This document shows positions 44,823-55,751 of a stretch of DNA of 64,000 nt, piece after piece. The translations under genes and the position numbers were made by a program. The DNA lies in the NCBI RefSeq assembly GCF_003219795.1, contig NZ_QJVC01000003.1:124001-188000 (forward strand). Reading direction: 5' to 3'. Within the stretch, counting starts at the first letter, position 1. Each line of letters begins with the position of its first letter. Source of the DNA: Arthrobacter psychrolactophilus (GTDB taxonomy: Bacteria > Actinomycetota > Actinomycetes > Actinomycetales > Micrococcaceae). The notes beneath the pieces were generated by a model, which did no database searches, had not been told where the DNA came from, and was given only the letters and a program-made list of their open reading frames with translations.

Positions 44823-45539
44823 CTACTGCTCGAAGAGCCCGTTGAGCCAGCTGTCCCAGGCCGCGCCGACCGCCTGGGCATCCGCACCCTCGGCAAAGAG
44901 GTGGATCGTCATGCCCACCACGGAGCCAAAAGCGTTGCGACCAAAGAAGCGGATCATGGCATCCTCAGTGCGCAGCCCCACGAAGTTATCGTCGAGGTAA
45001 TCCACCACGGCGTCGACCGTCCCGAGTCCGGCAATGGTGACGCTGAGGTGTCCCCCGGCTCCGGCGTCGTACAAACCCAGCGCATGCTTTACCGCCACAA
45101 AAGCCTGCGCCGAGGACGAGGCGGCGGGGCCCTGAACGTCGGCGAACGCGGCTTGCTGGCCCGCGAAATACTTCACGTACTGCCCCAGCGTGTGGAGGTA
45201 GAAAGCAGTGTGCTTGGCGGCGCCGTCGTACTGGTTGTCCCAGTCCTCGAAGAACACGCCGCTGTGCACATAGCGCAGCCAGGAGGTGCCGTCGGCGAGC
45301 TCGGAGATGTCAAAGTCGAGCTGGTTGAAGAAGCCACCCTCGCCCTCCATGCGGTTGGAGTAGCGGTGCGGCGGCTCCCACACGGTCACGGTGCTGCCGA
45401 ACGGACCCGCCCCGCCCAGCTTCGGCTCGATCTCCATGGGCCACATCCAGCCAGAGGTTCCGCCGGTTGCGGCGTCAAAAACCTGCTGCGGTGTGCCATC
45501 GACCTCGGTTTCGTGGACGATCTTAAATTCCTTGCCCAT
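44823..45539 (-). CDS. SRPBCC/AHSA1-type protein
   Basis: A 238-residue START-fold protein. The first half is the AHSA1-like part (KIVHETEVDGTPQQVFDAATGG...WEPPHRYSNRMEG). I place the start at the ATG at 45539, five bases after GGAG (AAGGAGTC-ATG-ATG). The ORF is open far upstream because it overlaps the regulator gene in another frame. The stop of the regulator (TGA) overlaps the ATGATG, so translation is coupled. Ligand unknown. Confidence 0.83.
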   Translation of the reverse strand: MGKEFKIVHETEVDGTPQQVFDAATGGTSGWMWPMEIEPKLGGAGPFGSTVTVWEPPHRYSNRMEGEGGFFNQLDFDISELADGTSWLRYVHSGVFFEDWDNQYDGAAKHTAFYLHTLGQYVKYFAGQQAAFADVQGPAASSSAQAFVAVKHALGLYDAGAGGHLSVTIAGLGTVDAVVDYLDDNFVGLRTEDAMIRFFGRNAFGSVVGMTIHLFAEGADAQAVGAAWDSWLNGLFEQ

Positions 45540-46147
45540 CATGACTCCTTCAGTTCGTTTCCAAGATTTACTGTGACGCTGGGATGAAGTGCGACGACGA
45601 GACGATGTTTGCGTCCGCCGGCACCAGTGCCGCTGTGGTACTTTTGCGCAAGCGCCGTGGTGGCGGCCGAGAGTTCGGCGACAAAGGCGGCGCGGTCGGC
45701 CGCCGTGGCAAAGGTAATTTCCCCGTCCAGGGCAAAGGTGGCCAGGCGTTGATTGGCCCGCTCCGCCCCGGTAATCAGGGTGCCGACGTCTTTCACGAGT
45801 CGGGCGGCCACGGCCAACATCCACCGGGCCGATAACTTGTTGGGTTCATGCGCAGGATCCGGGGCCACACCGGGAAGTGCCGCGGGAGAAATGACATAGG
45901 AATGCGCCGTGGCACCCATAATCCGCTCCGTGACATTGCCCCGGCGTTTTTCCTCGACCAACACCACAAGGCCGTGGCGTTCGAGCATTTTCAAGTGGTA
46001 ATTGACCTTTTGGCGCGGCAAATCCATCCGCGCCGCCACCGTGGCCGCCGAGGAGGGCACCCGCAATTCCGCCAGCAACCTGGAGCGAATGGGGTCCAGG
46101 GTAGCCTCGGCCGCGGCCGCGTTCTCGATGACTGCAACGTCCAACAT
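45539..46147 (-). CDS. ArsR-like winged-helix regulator
   Basis: A 202-residue regulator. The winged helix (about 15-75) has LDPIRSRLLAELRVPSSAATVAARMDLPRQKVNYHLKMLERHGLVVLVEEKRRGNVTERIMGA. The C-terminal part contains AQKYHSGTGAGGRKHRLVVALHPS. Its stop overlaps the start of the SRPBCC gene, the common ArsR-SRPBCC pair in actinobacteria. Metal-binding cysteines are absent, so the inducer is not evidently a metal. Confidence 0.87.
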   Translation of the reverse strand: MLDVAVIENAAAAEATLDPIRSRLLAELRVPSSAATVAARMDLPRQKVNYHLKMLERHGLVVLVEEKRRGNVTERIMGATAHSYVISPAALPGVAPDPAHEPNKLSARWMLAVAARLVKDVGTLITGAERANQRLATFALDGEITFATAADRAAFVAELSAATTALAQKYHSGTGAGGRKHRLVVALHPSVTVNLGNELKES

Positions 46148-46385
46148 GCTCCAAGCATCTCACCGACAAATAAATTTGTCCAGAGACTGCTTCCAGGATC
46201 CACTTTCACCGCAGAACAGTAGCGATGGTCAATCGGAAAAGGTGCACAACCGGCGCACCACGAGGCCGTAGGCGAGCGCACCCAGGCCCTCATTGATCTC
46301 GGTCATTGGCTGAGCGTCGGCGGTCAAGGACTGCGGCATGCCCGGACCGCTCTGCTCCGAAAAACAACTCATGGCGTATCCAACC

Positions 46386-46402
46386 ATATCGTTTAACGAT
46401 AT
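46386..46402. promoter_or_regulatory. Operator-like palindrome ATATCGTTTAACGATAT
   Basis: A 17-base perfect palindrome around a central T, 33 bases upstream of the DUF2975 start and followed by a TATTATTACTGATAAT stretch that could hold a -10. The HTH protein encoded second in the operon is the likely binder. Confidence 0.7.
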
Positions 46403-46434
46403 ATTATTACTGATAATCAACCGAAGGAGTCCCG

Positions 46435-46932
46435 ATGGGAAAATTGCTCATTCTTACCCTGAGGGTCGTGTTGGCACTGGTCCTCGCGGGGTCGCTGTTC
46501 GTTCAGGTGGTCATGGTGCCGCTGCTTTCAGTTGATCTAGAGGAATCCGACGCCGCCCTGGCTGCGGTTCGCATCCCGCTGCTTGTCATTGTCCTGCTGG
46601 GAATAGTGTCGGTCCAGATTGCCTTGGTGTGCGTCTGGCGACTGTTGTCCATGGTGCGGCGCGGCACCGTGTTTTCCCGGGGCTCGTTCCTCTACGTGAA
46701 TATCATCATGGGCGCCATTGCTGCCGCGTCGCTTCTGACATTTAGCTTCGGCGCTGCACTGGCACCGGGAGAGGATGTAGCTCCCGGCGTGGTGCTGTTG
46801 ATCGGCGGTGCGGGGCTGTTGATCGCCTGCGTCGCCTTGATTGTGCTGGTCCTGCGGGTGTTGTTGGCCCAGGCCGTGGCCCGCGACGCCGAGGCGAGCA
46901 AACTGCAGGCAGAAATCGATGAGGTCATCTGA
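46435..46932 (+). CDS. DUF2975 domain membrane protein
   Basis: A 165-residue protein with four membrane helices (about residues 7-28, 45-70, 85-107, 118-145) and the GTVFSRGSFLYVNII segment typical of DUF2975. A GGAG ribosome site precedes the ATG. The stop overlaps the ATG of the HTH gene. DUF2975-HTH pairs are common; the membrane protein may sense or sequester the regulator. Function unproven. Confidence 0.87.
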   Translation: MGKLLILTLRVVLALVLAGSLFVQVVMVPLLSVDLEESDAALAAVRIPLLVIVLLGIVSVQIALVCVWRLLSMVRRGTVFSRGSFLYVNIIMGAIAAASLLTFSFGAALAPGEDVAPGVVLLIGGAGLLIACVALIVLVLRVLLAQAVARDAEASKLQAEIDEVI

Positions 46933-47174
46933 TGTCCATCATCGTTGACATCGACGTCATGCTGGCCAGACGCAAAATGGCGGTTGGCACACTGGCTGAC
47001 TTGATTGGAATTACGCCGGCAAACCTGGCCGTCCTGAAAAATGGCCGGGCTAAGGCCGTTCGATTCACTACCCTTGAAGCCTTGTGCGTGGCATTGGAAT
47101 GCCAGCCCGGGGACATACTGCGGTGGGAGCCCGACGGCGCACCTGGGATATCAGGTGGCGCCGCCGCTGACTGA
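46932..47174 (+). CDS. XRE/YozG-type helix-turn-helix regulator
   Basis: An 80-residue Cro/C1-type protein: LARRKMAVGTLADLIGITPANLAVLKNGRAKAVRFTTLEALCVALECQPGDIL. The ATG overlaps the preceding stop (TGATG). It is expected to bind the palindrome at 46386. Confidence 0.9.
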   Translation: MSIIVDIDVMLARRKMAVGTLADLIGITPANLAVLKNGRAKAVRFTTLEALCVALECQPGDILRWEPDGAPGISGGAAAD

Positions 47175-47198
47175 GCTGTTTTCGGGACAGCCGCAGGC

Positions 47199-47477
47199 TT
47201 ATGCTGCGTCGTGATCCGTTTCCAGGATCTGAACCAAACGCTCCAGTGCTTCATCGGCGCCGGGCCCTTCGGCGCGGAGGACCACCACATCGCCGTGCGC
47301 TGCGCCGAGGCTCATGAGAGAAAGAATGCTGTCGGCCTCCATGGCGTCGTCGGCTGGCTCGCCTTCCATGGCGATAGTGACCTCAAGATCCAGTTCGGCC
47401 ACGGCTGCGGTGAAAATCGCCGCAGGGCGGGCGTGCAGACCAACACTGCTGGCTATGATTGCGGTGCGTTCTGACAT
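47199..47477 (-). CDS. ptsH: Phosphocarrier protein HPr
   Basis: A 92-residue HPr. The phospho-acceptor His lies in GLHARPAAIF near residue 15, and the second conserved region reads ADSILSLMSLGA with a Ser at the place of Ser46. It passes phosphate from Enzyme I to sugar-specific EIIA domains. It follows ptsI by 47 bases on the same strand, after AAGGAG. Confidence 0.95.
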   Translation of the reverse strand: MSERTAIIASSVGLHARPAAIFTAAVAELDLEVTIAMEGEPADDAMEADSILSLMSLGAAHGDVVVLRAEGPGADEALERLVQILETDHDAA

Positions 47478-47524
47478 TTGATGCTCCTTGGTTGTTGGAA
47501 AACAGGTGGCGAAACGGTTGAAAT

Positions 47525-49270
47525 TTACAGGCCCAGCTCGTCCAGAATGGGCAGGCCGGCACGGACGGCAGCGCGCGCTTCGGTGGCCGACGGCGCGGCC
47601 AAAGCCGTGAACGCCAAGTGCCGGGTCTGGTCCAAGGTGACAGTTTTCAGGACGGCAGAGACGGCGGCCAGCGCACGGGCACTCATCGAAAGGGTTGTCA
47701 CGCCAAGTCCCACGAGTACGACGGCGAGGGCCGGATCCGCTGCTGCCTCACCGCAGACTCCCACGGGCTTGGGAAGTCCGGTGGTGCTGCTGGCGAGCGC
47801 GGCGCCGTCGGCCGTCAGTTTCACGAGCTGCAAGACGGCAGGCTGCCACGGGTTGTTGAGTGCTGCCAGCGGGCCAAGCTGCCGGTCCGCTGCCATGGCG
47901 TACTGAGTCAGGTCGTTGGTACCCAAGGATGCGAAGCTGACCTCGCGCAGTACGGTGGCGGCGGTCAGTGCGGCGGAGGGCACCTCCACCATGACGCCGG
48001 GGGTTTTCAGGCCAGCAGCGGCACACAGTGAGGCAAAGTCGGCCGCCTCCTCCGCCGTGGAAATCATGGGAGCCATGACCCAGACCTCGGCCGTATGGGC
48101 GGCCTCAGCAGCGGCGATGGCCTGCAGCTGGCGCTCGAGAACTCCCGGGCTGGTCAGATCGGTGCGGTAGCCGCGGACACCGAGAGCGGGGTTAGGCTCG
48201 TCGGCATTGGTCAGAAATGGAAGGGGCTTGTCGGCGCCGGCATCCAGCGTACGGACCACGACCTTCTTGCCTGGGAACGCGGCGAAGACGGCTCCATAGG
48301 CGGCAATTTGCTCGTCCACGGTGGGTTCTTCCGCACGGTCCAGGAAGCAGAATTCCGTACGGAGCAGGCCCACGCCCTCGGCGCCAGCCTCGGCCGCCTT
48401 GAGCGCATCCGAACCGGTTCCCACATTGGCCAACAAAGGCACTGCGAAGCCGTCGGCCAGGGTGTTAGCGCCGCTGAACGTAGAAAACGTTGAGGCCTGA
48501 GCGGACCAGGCCGCGGCAGCAGCCAACAGCTCCGCGCCGGGTTCAACGGTGATGGAACCGGCTGCACCATCGATGTACACCTCGGTACCGTCGGCGATCT
48601 CATCCACTCCGGGTGCTGCAACAATGGCGGGTAGGCCCAGTGCTCGAGCCAAGATGGCGGTGTGGGATTGCGGGCCTCCGCTGGAGGTAATGAGCCCAAT
48701 GACCTTGGCCGGATCCAGGGTAGCCGTATCGGCCGGGGCCAGATCCTCGGCGGCCAGAATGAACGGCGTATCGGAAACAGGGATCCCGGGAGCAGGAAGC
48801 CCGCGCAATTCCGAGACGATGCGGGCCCTAACATCTAAGACATCGGCCACGCGCTCAGCCATGTAGCCGCCGAGGGCCTTGAGTTTCTCGGCCACTCCGT
48901 CGCCGGCTTCCCAGATGGCCCGCTCCGCTGTGCGGGCTCCACCGGGAGCATCCGGCGAGAGCAATTTGATGGCAGACTTCACGAGCATGGGGTCCGCAGC
49001 CATCAACGCGGTGGCTTCGAGAACTTCCTTGCCTTCCCCCGCAAGCGACGCGGCGCGCGCCAGCAATTCGGCCTTGACCGCCTTGGCGGCATCCTTGATG
49101 CGCTGACCCTGTTCTGCGACATTCACGTCGGCGGGCACCACGACGCCGGCGGCTGGTTCCGCAACAGATCCCGGCATCTGCCGTATCGGTCCAACAACAC
49201 GTCCGGCAGAGACTCCGACACCCGAAAATTGCTGCACCAAAGCCGTGGAAGCTAAAACCTCGTTGTTCAT
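47525..49270 (-). CDS. ptsI: PTS Enzyme I
   Basis: A 581-residue phosphoenolpyruvate-protein phosphotransferase. The active His lies in SSGGPQSHTAILARALGLPAI near residue 190, and the PEP-binding half has GVGLLRTEFCFLDR, VVRTLDAGADKPLPFL and NPALGVRGYR. The C-terminal SLGTNDLTQYAMAADR is intact. Start at the ATG at 49270 with AAGGAG eight bases upstream. Its leader holds an antiterminator site and a terminator, so expression is conditional. Confidence 0.96.
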   Translation of the reverse strand: MNNEVLASTALVQQFSGVGVSAGRVVGPIRQMPGSVAEPAAGVVVPADVNVAEQGQRIKDAAKAVKAELLARAASLAGEGKEVLEATALMAADPMLVKSAIKLLSPDAPGGARTAERAIWEAGDGVAEKLKALGGYMAERVADVLDVRARIVSELRGLPAPGIPVSDTPFILAAEDLAPADTATLDPAKVIGLITSSGGPQSHTAILARALGLPAIVAAPGVDEIADGTEVYIDGAAGSITVEPGAELLAAAAAWSAQASTFSTFSGANTLADGFAVPLLANVGTGSDALKAAEAGAEGVGLLRTEFCFLDRAEEPTVDEQIAAYGAVFAAFPGKKVVVRTLDAGADKPLPFLTNADEPNPALGVRGYRTDLTSPGVLERQLQAIAAAEAAHTAEVWVMAPMISTAEEAADFASLCAAAGLKTPGVMVEVPSAALTAATVLREVSFASLGTNDLTQYAMAADRQLGPLAALNNPWQPAVLQLVKLTADGAALASSTTGLPKPVGVCGEAAADPALAVVLVGLGVTTLSMSARALAAVSAVLKTVTLDQTRHLAFTALAAPSATEARAAVRAGLPILDELGL

Positions 49271-49313
49271 TTCTTCTCCTTCAGTGAGTGCCACATTGCC
49301 TACTTTTGACCAA

Positions 49314-49362
49314 TAAAAAAGGACCCGAACAAGAAGCGATGAGACGCTCAATGATCGGATCC
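49314..49362 (-). terminator. Leader terminator of ptsI
   Basis: On the minus strand AGGATCCGATCATTGAGCG can pair, with mismatches and a wobble, with CGCTTCTTGTTCGGGTCCT, and six T follow. The stem base overlaps the 3' end of the antiterminator site. Read-through should therefore depend on antitermination. Confidence 0.7.
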
Positions 49363-49387
49363 TGCCTGGCTGCCCAGTTACATATCC
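49358..49387 (-). promoter_or_regulatory. Ribonucleic antiterminator (RAT) of ptsI
   Basis: On the minus strand GGATATGTAACTGG, a GCAG loop and CCAGGCAGGATCC match the BglG/LicT-type RAT (GGATTGTTACTG...CAGGCAAAACC) in both halves and in the internal loops. It lies 88 bases upstream of the ptsI start and overlaps the terminator stem, the layout of a PTS-controlled antitermination switch. Confidence 0.75.
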
Positions 49388-49493
49388 TTCTTTCAGTGTG
49401 CAGACTTCTTGTGACGTTCGTCAAATCCACGGGCAGTCCGCACTCCGTCAGCAATTCCGGGTTCTTCATCTCGTCCCGGTAGACTCCGTGACC

Positions 49494-50339
49494 ATGACTG
49501 CCGAAGCGAAATCACGAACCATCCACGCAATTTTCCTCGATGTCGACGGCACTTACGCTGACTTCGGCGTTGTCCCGGAGGCTCATTCGCAAGCGGTTCA
49601 GGCCGCGCGCGCCAATGGGCACAAGGTCTTTTTGTGCACCGGTCGGCCCGTCTCGATGTTGCCGGAACATATCCTCGATGCGGGCTTTGACGGCCTGATT
49701 GCGAGCGCTGGCGCGTATGTGAAAGTTGCCGATGAGGTGCTCGTTGACAGACGGTTCCCCGCTGATTTGGCGGCCCGAACCTTGGCAGTTTTAGACGCTT
49801 ATGATTCCGTGTACGTCTTGGAAGCCCAGGAATCACTTCATGTCCGCCCGGAGGCAGAGCAGCGCCTGCGCGCCATGGTTGAATCCCACTTTGAACAATC
49901 CGGGAATGACCCCGCAAAGGGTTCCTCGGCCATTCTGGGCTCGCTGAGTCCGTGGTTGGTTAGTTCGCCGTTGTTCGCGAAAGTCACCGTGTTTGATTCC
50001 CAGGTGCCGATGGCGAGCATCGTGGCGGAAGTTGGCGAACTGCTCGACGTCGTAGCCAATTCCATTGCGGATGAAGGACTCAATGCTGGTGAGCTGTTCC
50101 AGCGCGGCATCAGTAAGGCCGACGGCGTGGCTGCCGCGATTGCGCATCTCGGCATCGCCCAGGAGAACAGCATCGCTTTTGGCGATGGTCAGAACGATCT
50201 CGAGATGGTTGCCTACGCAGGCATCGGCGTTGCCATTGAAGGATCCCACCCTGAGTTGCTGCGCCTTGCGGACCGCACGGCACTGCCCCCTCACCGTCAC
50301 GGCATCGCCGTCGCCTTCGCGGAGCTTGGACTCATCTAA
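49494..50339 (+). CDS. Cof-type HAD phosphatase
   Basis: A 281-residue HAD IIB (Cof-like) hydrolase. Motif I is AIFLDVDGTYAD with the nucleophile Asp, motif II is VFLCTGRP, motif III has a Lys in the ISKADGVAA segment, and motif IV is FGDGQNDLEMV. Likely substrate: a sugar phosphate or cofactor phosphate. The ATG at 49494 is preferred over the open frame that reaches 49398 into the ptsI leader. It is divergent from ptsI. Confidence 0.88.
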   Translation: MTAEAKSRTIHAIFLDVDGTYADFGVVPEAHSQAVQAARANGHKVFLCTGRPVSMLPEHILDAGFDGLIASAGAYVKVADEVLVDRRFPADLAARTLAVLDAYDSVYVLEAQESLHVRPEAEQRLRAMVESHFEQSGNDPAKGSSAILGSLSPWLVSSPLFAKVTVFDSQVPMASIVAEVGELLDVVANSIADEGLNAGELFQRGISKADGVAAAIAHLGIAQENSIAFGDGQNDLEMVAYAGIGVAIEGSHPELLRLADRTALPPHRHGIAVAFAELGLI

Positions 50340-50443
50340 CATCAGGGGACGCCGCTTCCGGGTGGCCTACACAAAAAACCGCATGACTTGCAGGTGACCT
50401 CAATCACGGGTACCGTAACCATTGCAGGCAACGCTGCCTGTAA

Positions 50444-50476
50444 GGATTGTTACTCGGTGACGAGGCAAGACCTGAG
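50444..50476 (+). promoter_or_regulatory. Ribonucleic antiterminator (RAT) of the beta-glucoside operon
   Basis: GGATTGTTACTCG, loop GTGA, CGAGGCAAGACCT: an almost exact match to the LicT/BglG RAT. Its 3' half overlaps the leader terminator stem at 50467. The binder should be the BglG protein encoded at the end of the same operon. A GCAGGCA/TGCCTGT hairpin sits just upstream (50424-50441). Confidence 0.92.
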
Positions 50477-50510
50477 ACTTACGTCAAACGTATGTCTTGG
50501 GTCTTTTTTT
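50467..50510 (+). terminator. Leader terminator of the beta-glucoside operon
   Basis: AAGACCTGAGACTTACG and CGTATGTCTTGGGTCTT form a long stem with few mismatches, followed by a run of T. It is mutually exclusive with the RAT hairpin. It ends 37 bases before the EIIBCA start. Confidence 0.9.
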
Positions 50511-50546
50511 GTGCCCGAAAGACGTCAATGGACAGAAAGGACTGCC

Positions 50547-53899
<3,353 letters not shown>

Positions 53900-53984
53900 T
53901 TGACAAGCGCCGGATGGGGTGAGGACCGCTGCGGCCCCCACCCCATCCACCTGTCTGACCTCGGCGTCAAAGGAGACGACAAGA

Positions 53985-54833
53985 ATGAAAATTCTACGAA
54001 TATTCAACAACAATGTCGTTCTCGCGCGCGAAGACGGGGGCGAGCACCGGGAAGTGATTCTCACCGGCCGAGGATTGGGATTCCAAACTAAGCCGGGCCA
54101 AGCCATCGATCCGGCCAATATTGTGCGCACGTTTGTTCCCGATGACGGCCGTGACCCTGACAACTTCGGGGCCATGGTGGCCGCCATCCCGCCAGAGCAT
54201 CTTGCCCTCGCGGAGCAAGCACTTGAGGCTGGCAGGACTCAGCTGCCCATTCCCCGCAGCGCTGCTCTTTCGGTAGCCTTGGCCGACCACTTGAGCTATG
54301 CCATTAAACGTTTGCAGGATGGTATTCGATTCGAGTATCCGTTGCGTGCGGAGGTTTCGCACCTCTATCCCGCAGAATTTCGGGCCGCACAACACATTCT
54401 TAAACATGTGAACGCCACTCTTGAAGCCCCGCTCGACGACGACGAAGCTGTCTCGATTGCCCTGCACCTGGTCAATGCCGGCTTTACTGGCGGCGATATG
54501 TCCTCGACCTATCAAATGACGGGTGTGTTCACACAACTTTTCGATGTGTTGGAGCAGGCTGCCGGGAGGCCGATTGATCGGGACACCGTCAATGCGGCGC
54601 GCTTTATCACCCATCTGCGGTACTTTTTTGTGCGCGCCAATTCCGGAAAACAGCTGGATGAAGGCGCCGGAAAATTACGCTCGGCCATCAGGGATTCCTA
54701 TCCCGACGCTTATTCAACGGCGCTGCGGCTTCAAAATGTTCTGGAGCTACGGCTCGGGGAACCCCTAGCCGAGGACGAGATCACGTATTTGACGCTCCAT
54801 GTTGCCCGCCTGATCGACGAACAACGCGACTAA
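53985..54833 (+). CDS. BglG/LicT-family transcription antiterminator
   Basis: A 282-residue regulator. The co-antiterminator RNA-binding domain (1-55) begins MKILRIFNNNVVLARED, and GRGLGFQTKPG follows. PRD1 (about 70-170) and PRD2 (about 175-282) hold the phosphorylatable His residues, including DHLSYAIKRL, ALHLVNAG, FITHLRYFFVRA and LTLHVARL. AAGGAG site. It should bind the RATs at 50444 and 49358, with activity set by HPr and EIIB phosphorylation. Confidence 0.93.
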   Translation: MKILRIFNNNVVLAREDGGEHREVILTGRGLGFQTKPGQAIDPANIVRTFVPDDGRDPDNFGAMVAAIPPEHLALAEQALEAGRTQLPIPRSAALSVALADHLSYAIKRLQDGIRFEYPLRAEVSHLYPAEFRAAQHILKHVNATLEAPLDDDEAVSIALHLVNAGFTGGDMSSTYQMTGVFTQLFDVLEQAAGRPIDRDTVNAARFITHLRYFFVRANSGKQLDEGAGKLRSAIRDSYPDAYSTALRLQNVLELRLGEPLAEDEITYLTLHVARLIDEQRD

Positions 54834-54838
54834 AACCA

Positions 54839-54871
54839 GCTCCGTAGTGAACTAGGAGTTCACTACGGAGC
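54839..54871. terminator. Terminator hairpin shared by convergent genes
   Basis: Perfect 15-base stem GCTCCGTAGTGAACT with its complement around AGG. It begins five bases after the bglG-type stop and overlaps the last codons of the convergent LacI-type gene. There is no T-tract on the plus strand. Confidence 0.7.
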
Positions 54872-55742
54872 CGGTTGAGCCACGTTCCACCAGGGTTGGG
54901 GCCTCGGTTGCGCGGCTGCCAACGGGTTCACCGGCTAGATGTCCCAGCAAGAGCTCGGCTGCCAAGGCCCCATAGGCTGCCACGTCGTGTGACAGCGCCG
55001 TGACTCCGGCTAACTGACACTGCACCGAGTCGTCCCAGGCCAGCACGGAAACCTGCTCCGGAACCGAAACGCCGAGGGTGCCCAGCATATCGAGGCCACC
55101 TATGGCCATGACGGCGTCGTCGTAAATGATGGCGCTGGGCCGCGGTCCAACACCTGCAGCAAAGAGTTCGGCTGTCAAGGCCTTGCCGGACTCATGGCTG
55201 TATTCGCCGTTGCGCTGCAGGCCTAGAACCCCTGCCGCGGCCATGGTCTGGGAGTAAACCTCGGTCCGTTGCGCCGTATGAAAGAGCTCCACCGGGCCAG
55301 CAATCCGGGCAATATTCTGGTGCCCCAGACCCTTCAAAAAGTGCAGCGCCTGAGCCATGGCAGCTTTGTCATCGGTATAAGCCGCCGGATGAACGGCACT
55401 AAATTGCGGATCCCCAATCACCACGGCGGGCAGCCCCAGTTCCTGCAGCAGAGGAAGACGTTCGTCATCCAGACACAGGTTCATGAGCAAGACGCCGGCG
55501 ATGCGGCCCTGTTCAGCCCAGCGTCGGTAGGTTTCCAATTCCTTTTGCGGATCAGCCTGCAACATGACCAGCAGGCTCCGCCCAGCCTCGGCCAGCTTCG
55601 ATTCCACACCGCGGATGAAGTCCTGGTGAAAGGGATCGAGCTGACCGGGCTGGGCCGAACGCAGGAGCACCAGGCCAAGCGGCGCCGGGGCCGGAACTCC
55701 GGACCGCGACGTCGACTCTGTGGCACTCCTCTGGCTGATCAT
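54852..55742 (-). CDS. LacI-type sensor protein lacking the DNA-binding domain
   Basis: A 296-residue protein of the periplasmic-binding-like fold used by LacI regulators: LGLVLLRSAQPGQLDPFHQDFIRGVESKL, GVLLMNLCLDDERLPLLQELGLPAVVIGD, GHQNIARIAGP, IIYDDAVMAIGGLDMLGTLGVSVPEQVSVLAWDD. The usual N-terminal helix-turn-helix (about 50 residues) is absent; the start is ten bases after the mannosidase stop. No signal peptide. It may sense a sugar but cannot bind DNA by a LacI HTH. Confidence 0.8.
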   Translation of the reverse strand: MISQRSATESTSRSGVPAPAPLGLVLLRSAQPGQLDPFHQDFIRGVESKLAEAGRSLLVMLQADPQKELETYRRWAEQGRIAGVLLMNLCLDDERLPLLQELGLPAVVIGDPQFSAVHPAAYTDDKAAMAQALHFLKGLGHQNIARIAGPVELFHTAQRTEVYSQTMAAAGVLGLQRNGEYSHESGKALTAELFAAGVGPRPSAIIYDDAVMAIGGLDMLGTLGVSVPEQVSVLAWDDSVQCQLAGVTALSHDVAAYGALAAELLLGHLAGEPVGSRATEAPTLVERGSTGSVVNS

Positions 55743-55751
55743 GAAATTAGA

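Noticed and set aside
46229-46420. Minus-strand 63-codon frame between the ArsR and DUF2975 genes
   Set aside because: It spans the palindromic operator, has no ribosome site and no recognisable feature.
50410-50441. Second antiterminator-like sequence upstream of the beta-glucoside RAT
   Set aside because: The GCAGGCAA half matches, but the 5' half lacks GGATTGTTACT; more likely a simple hairpin.
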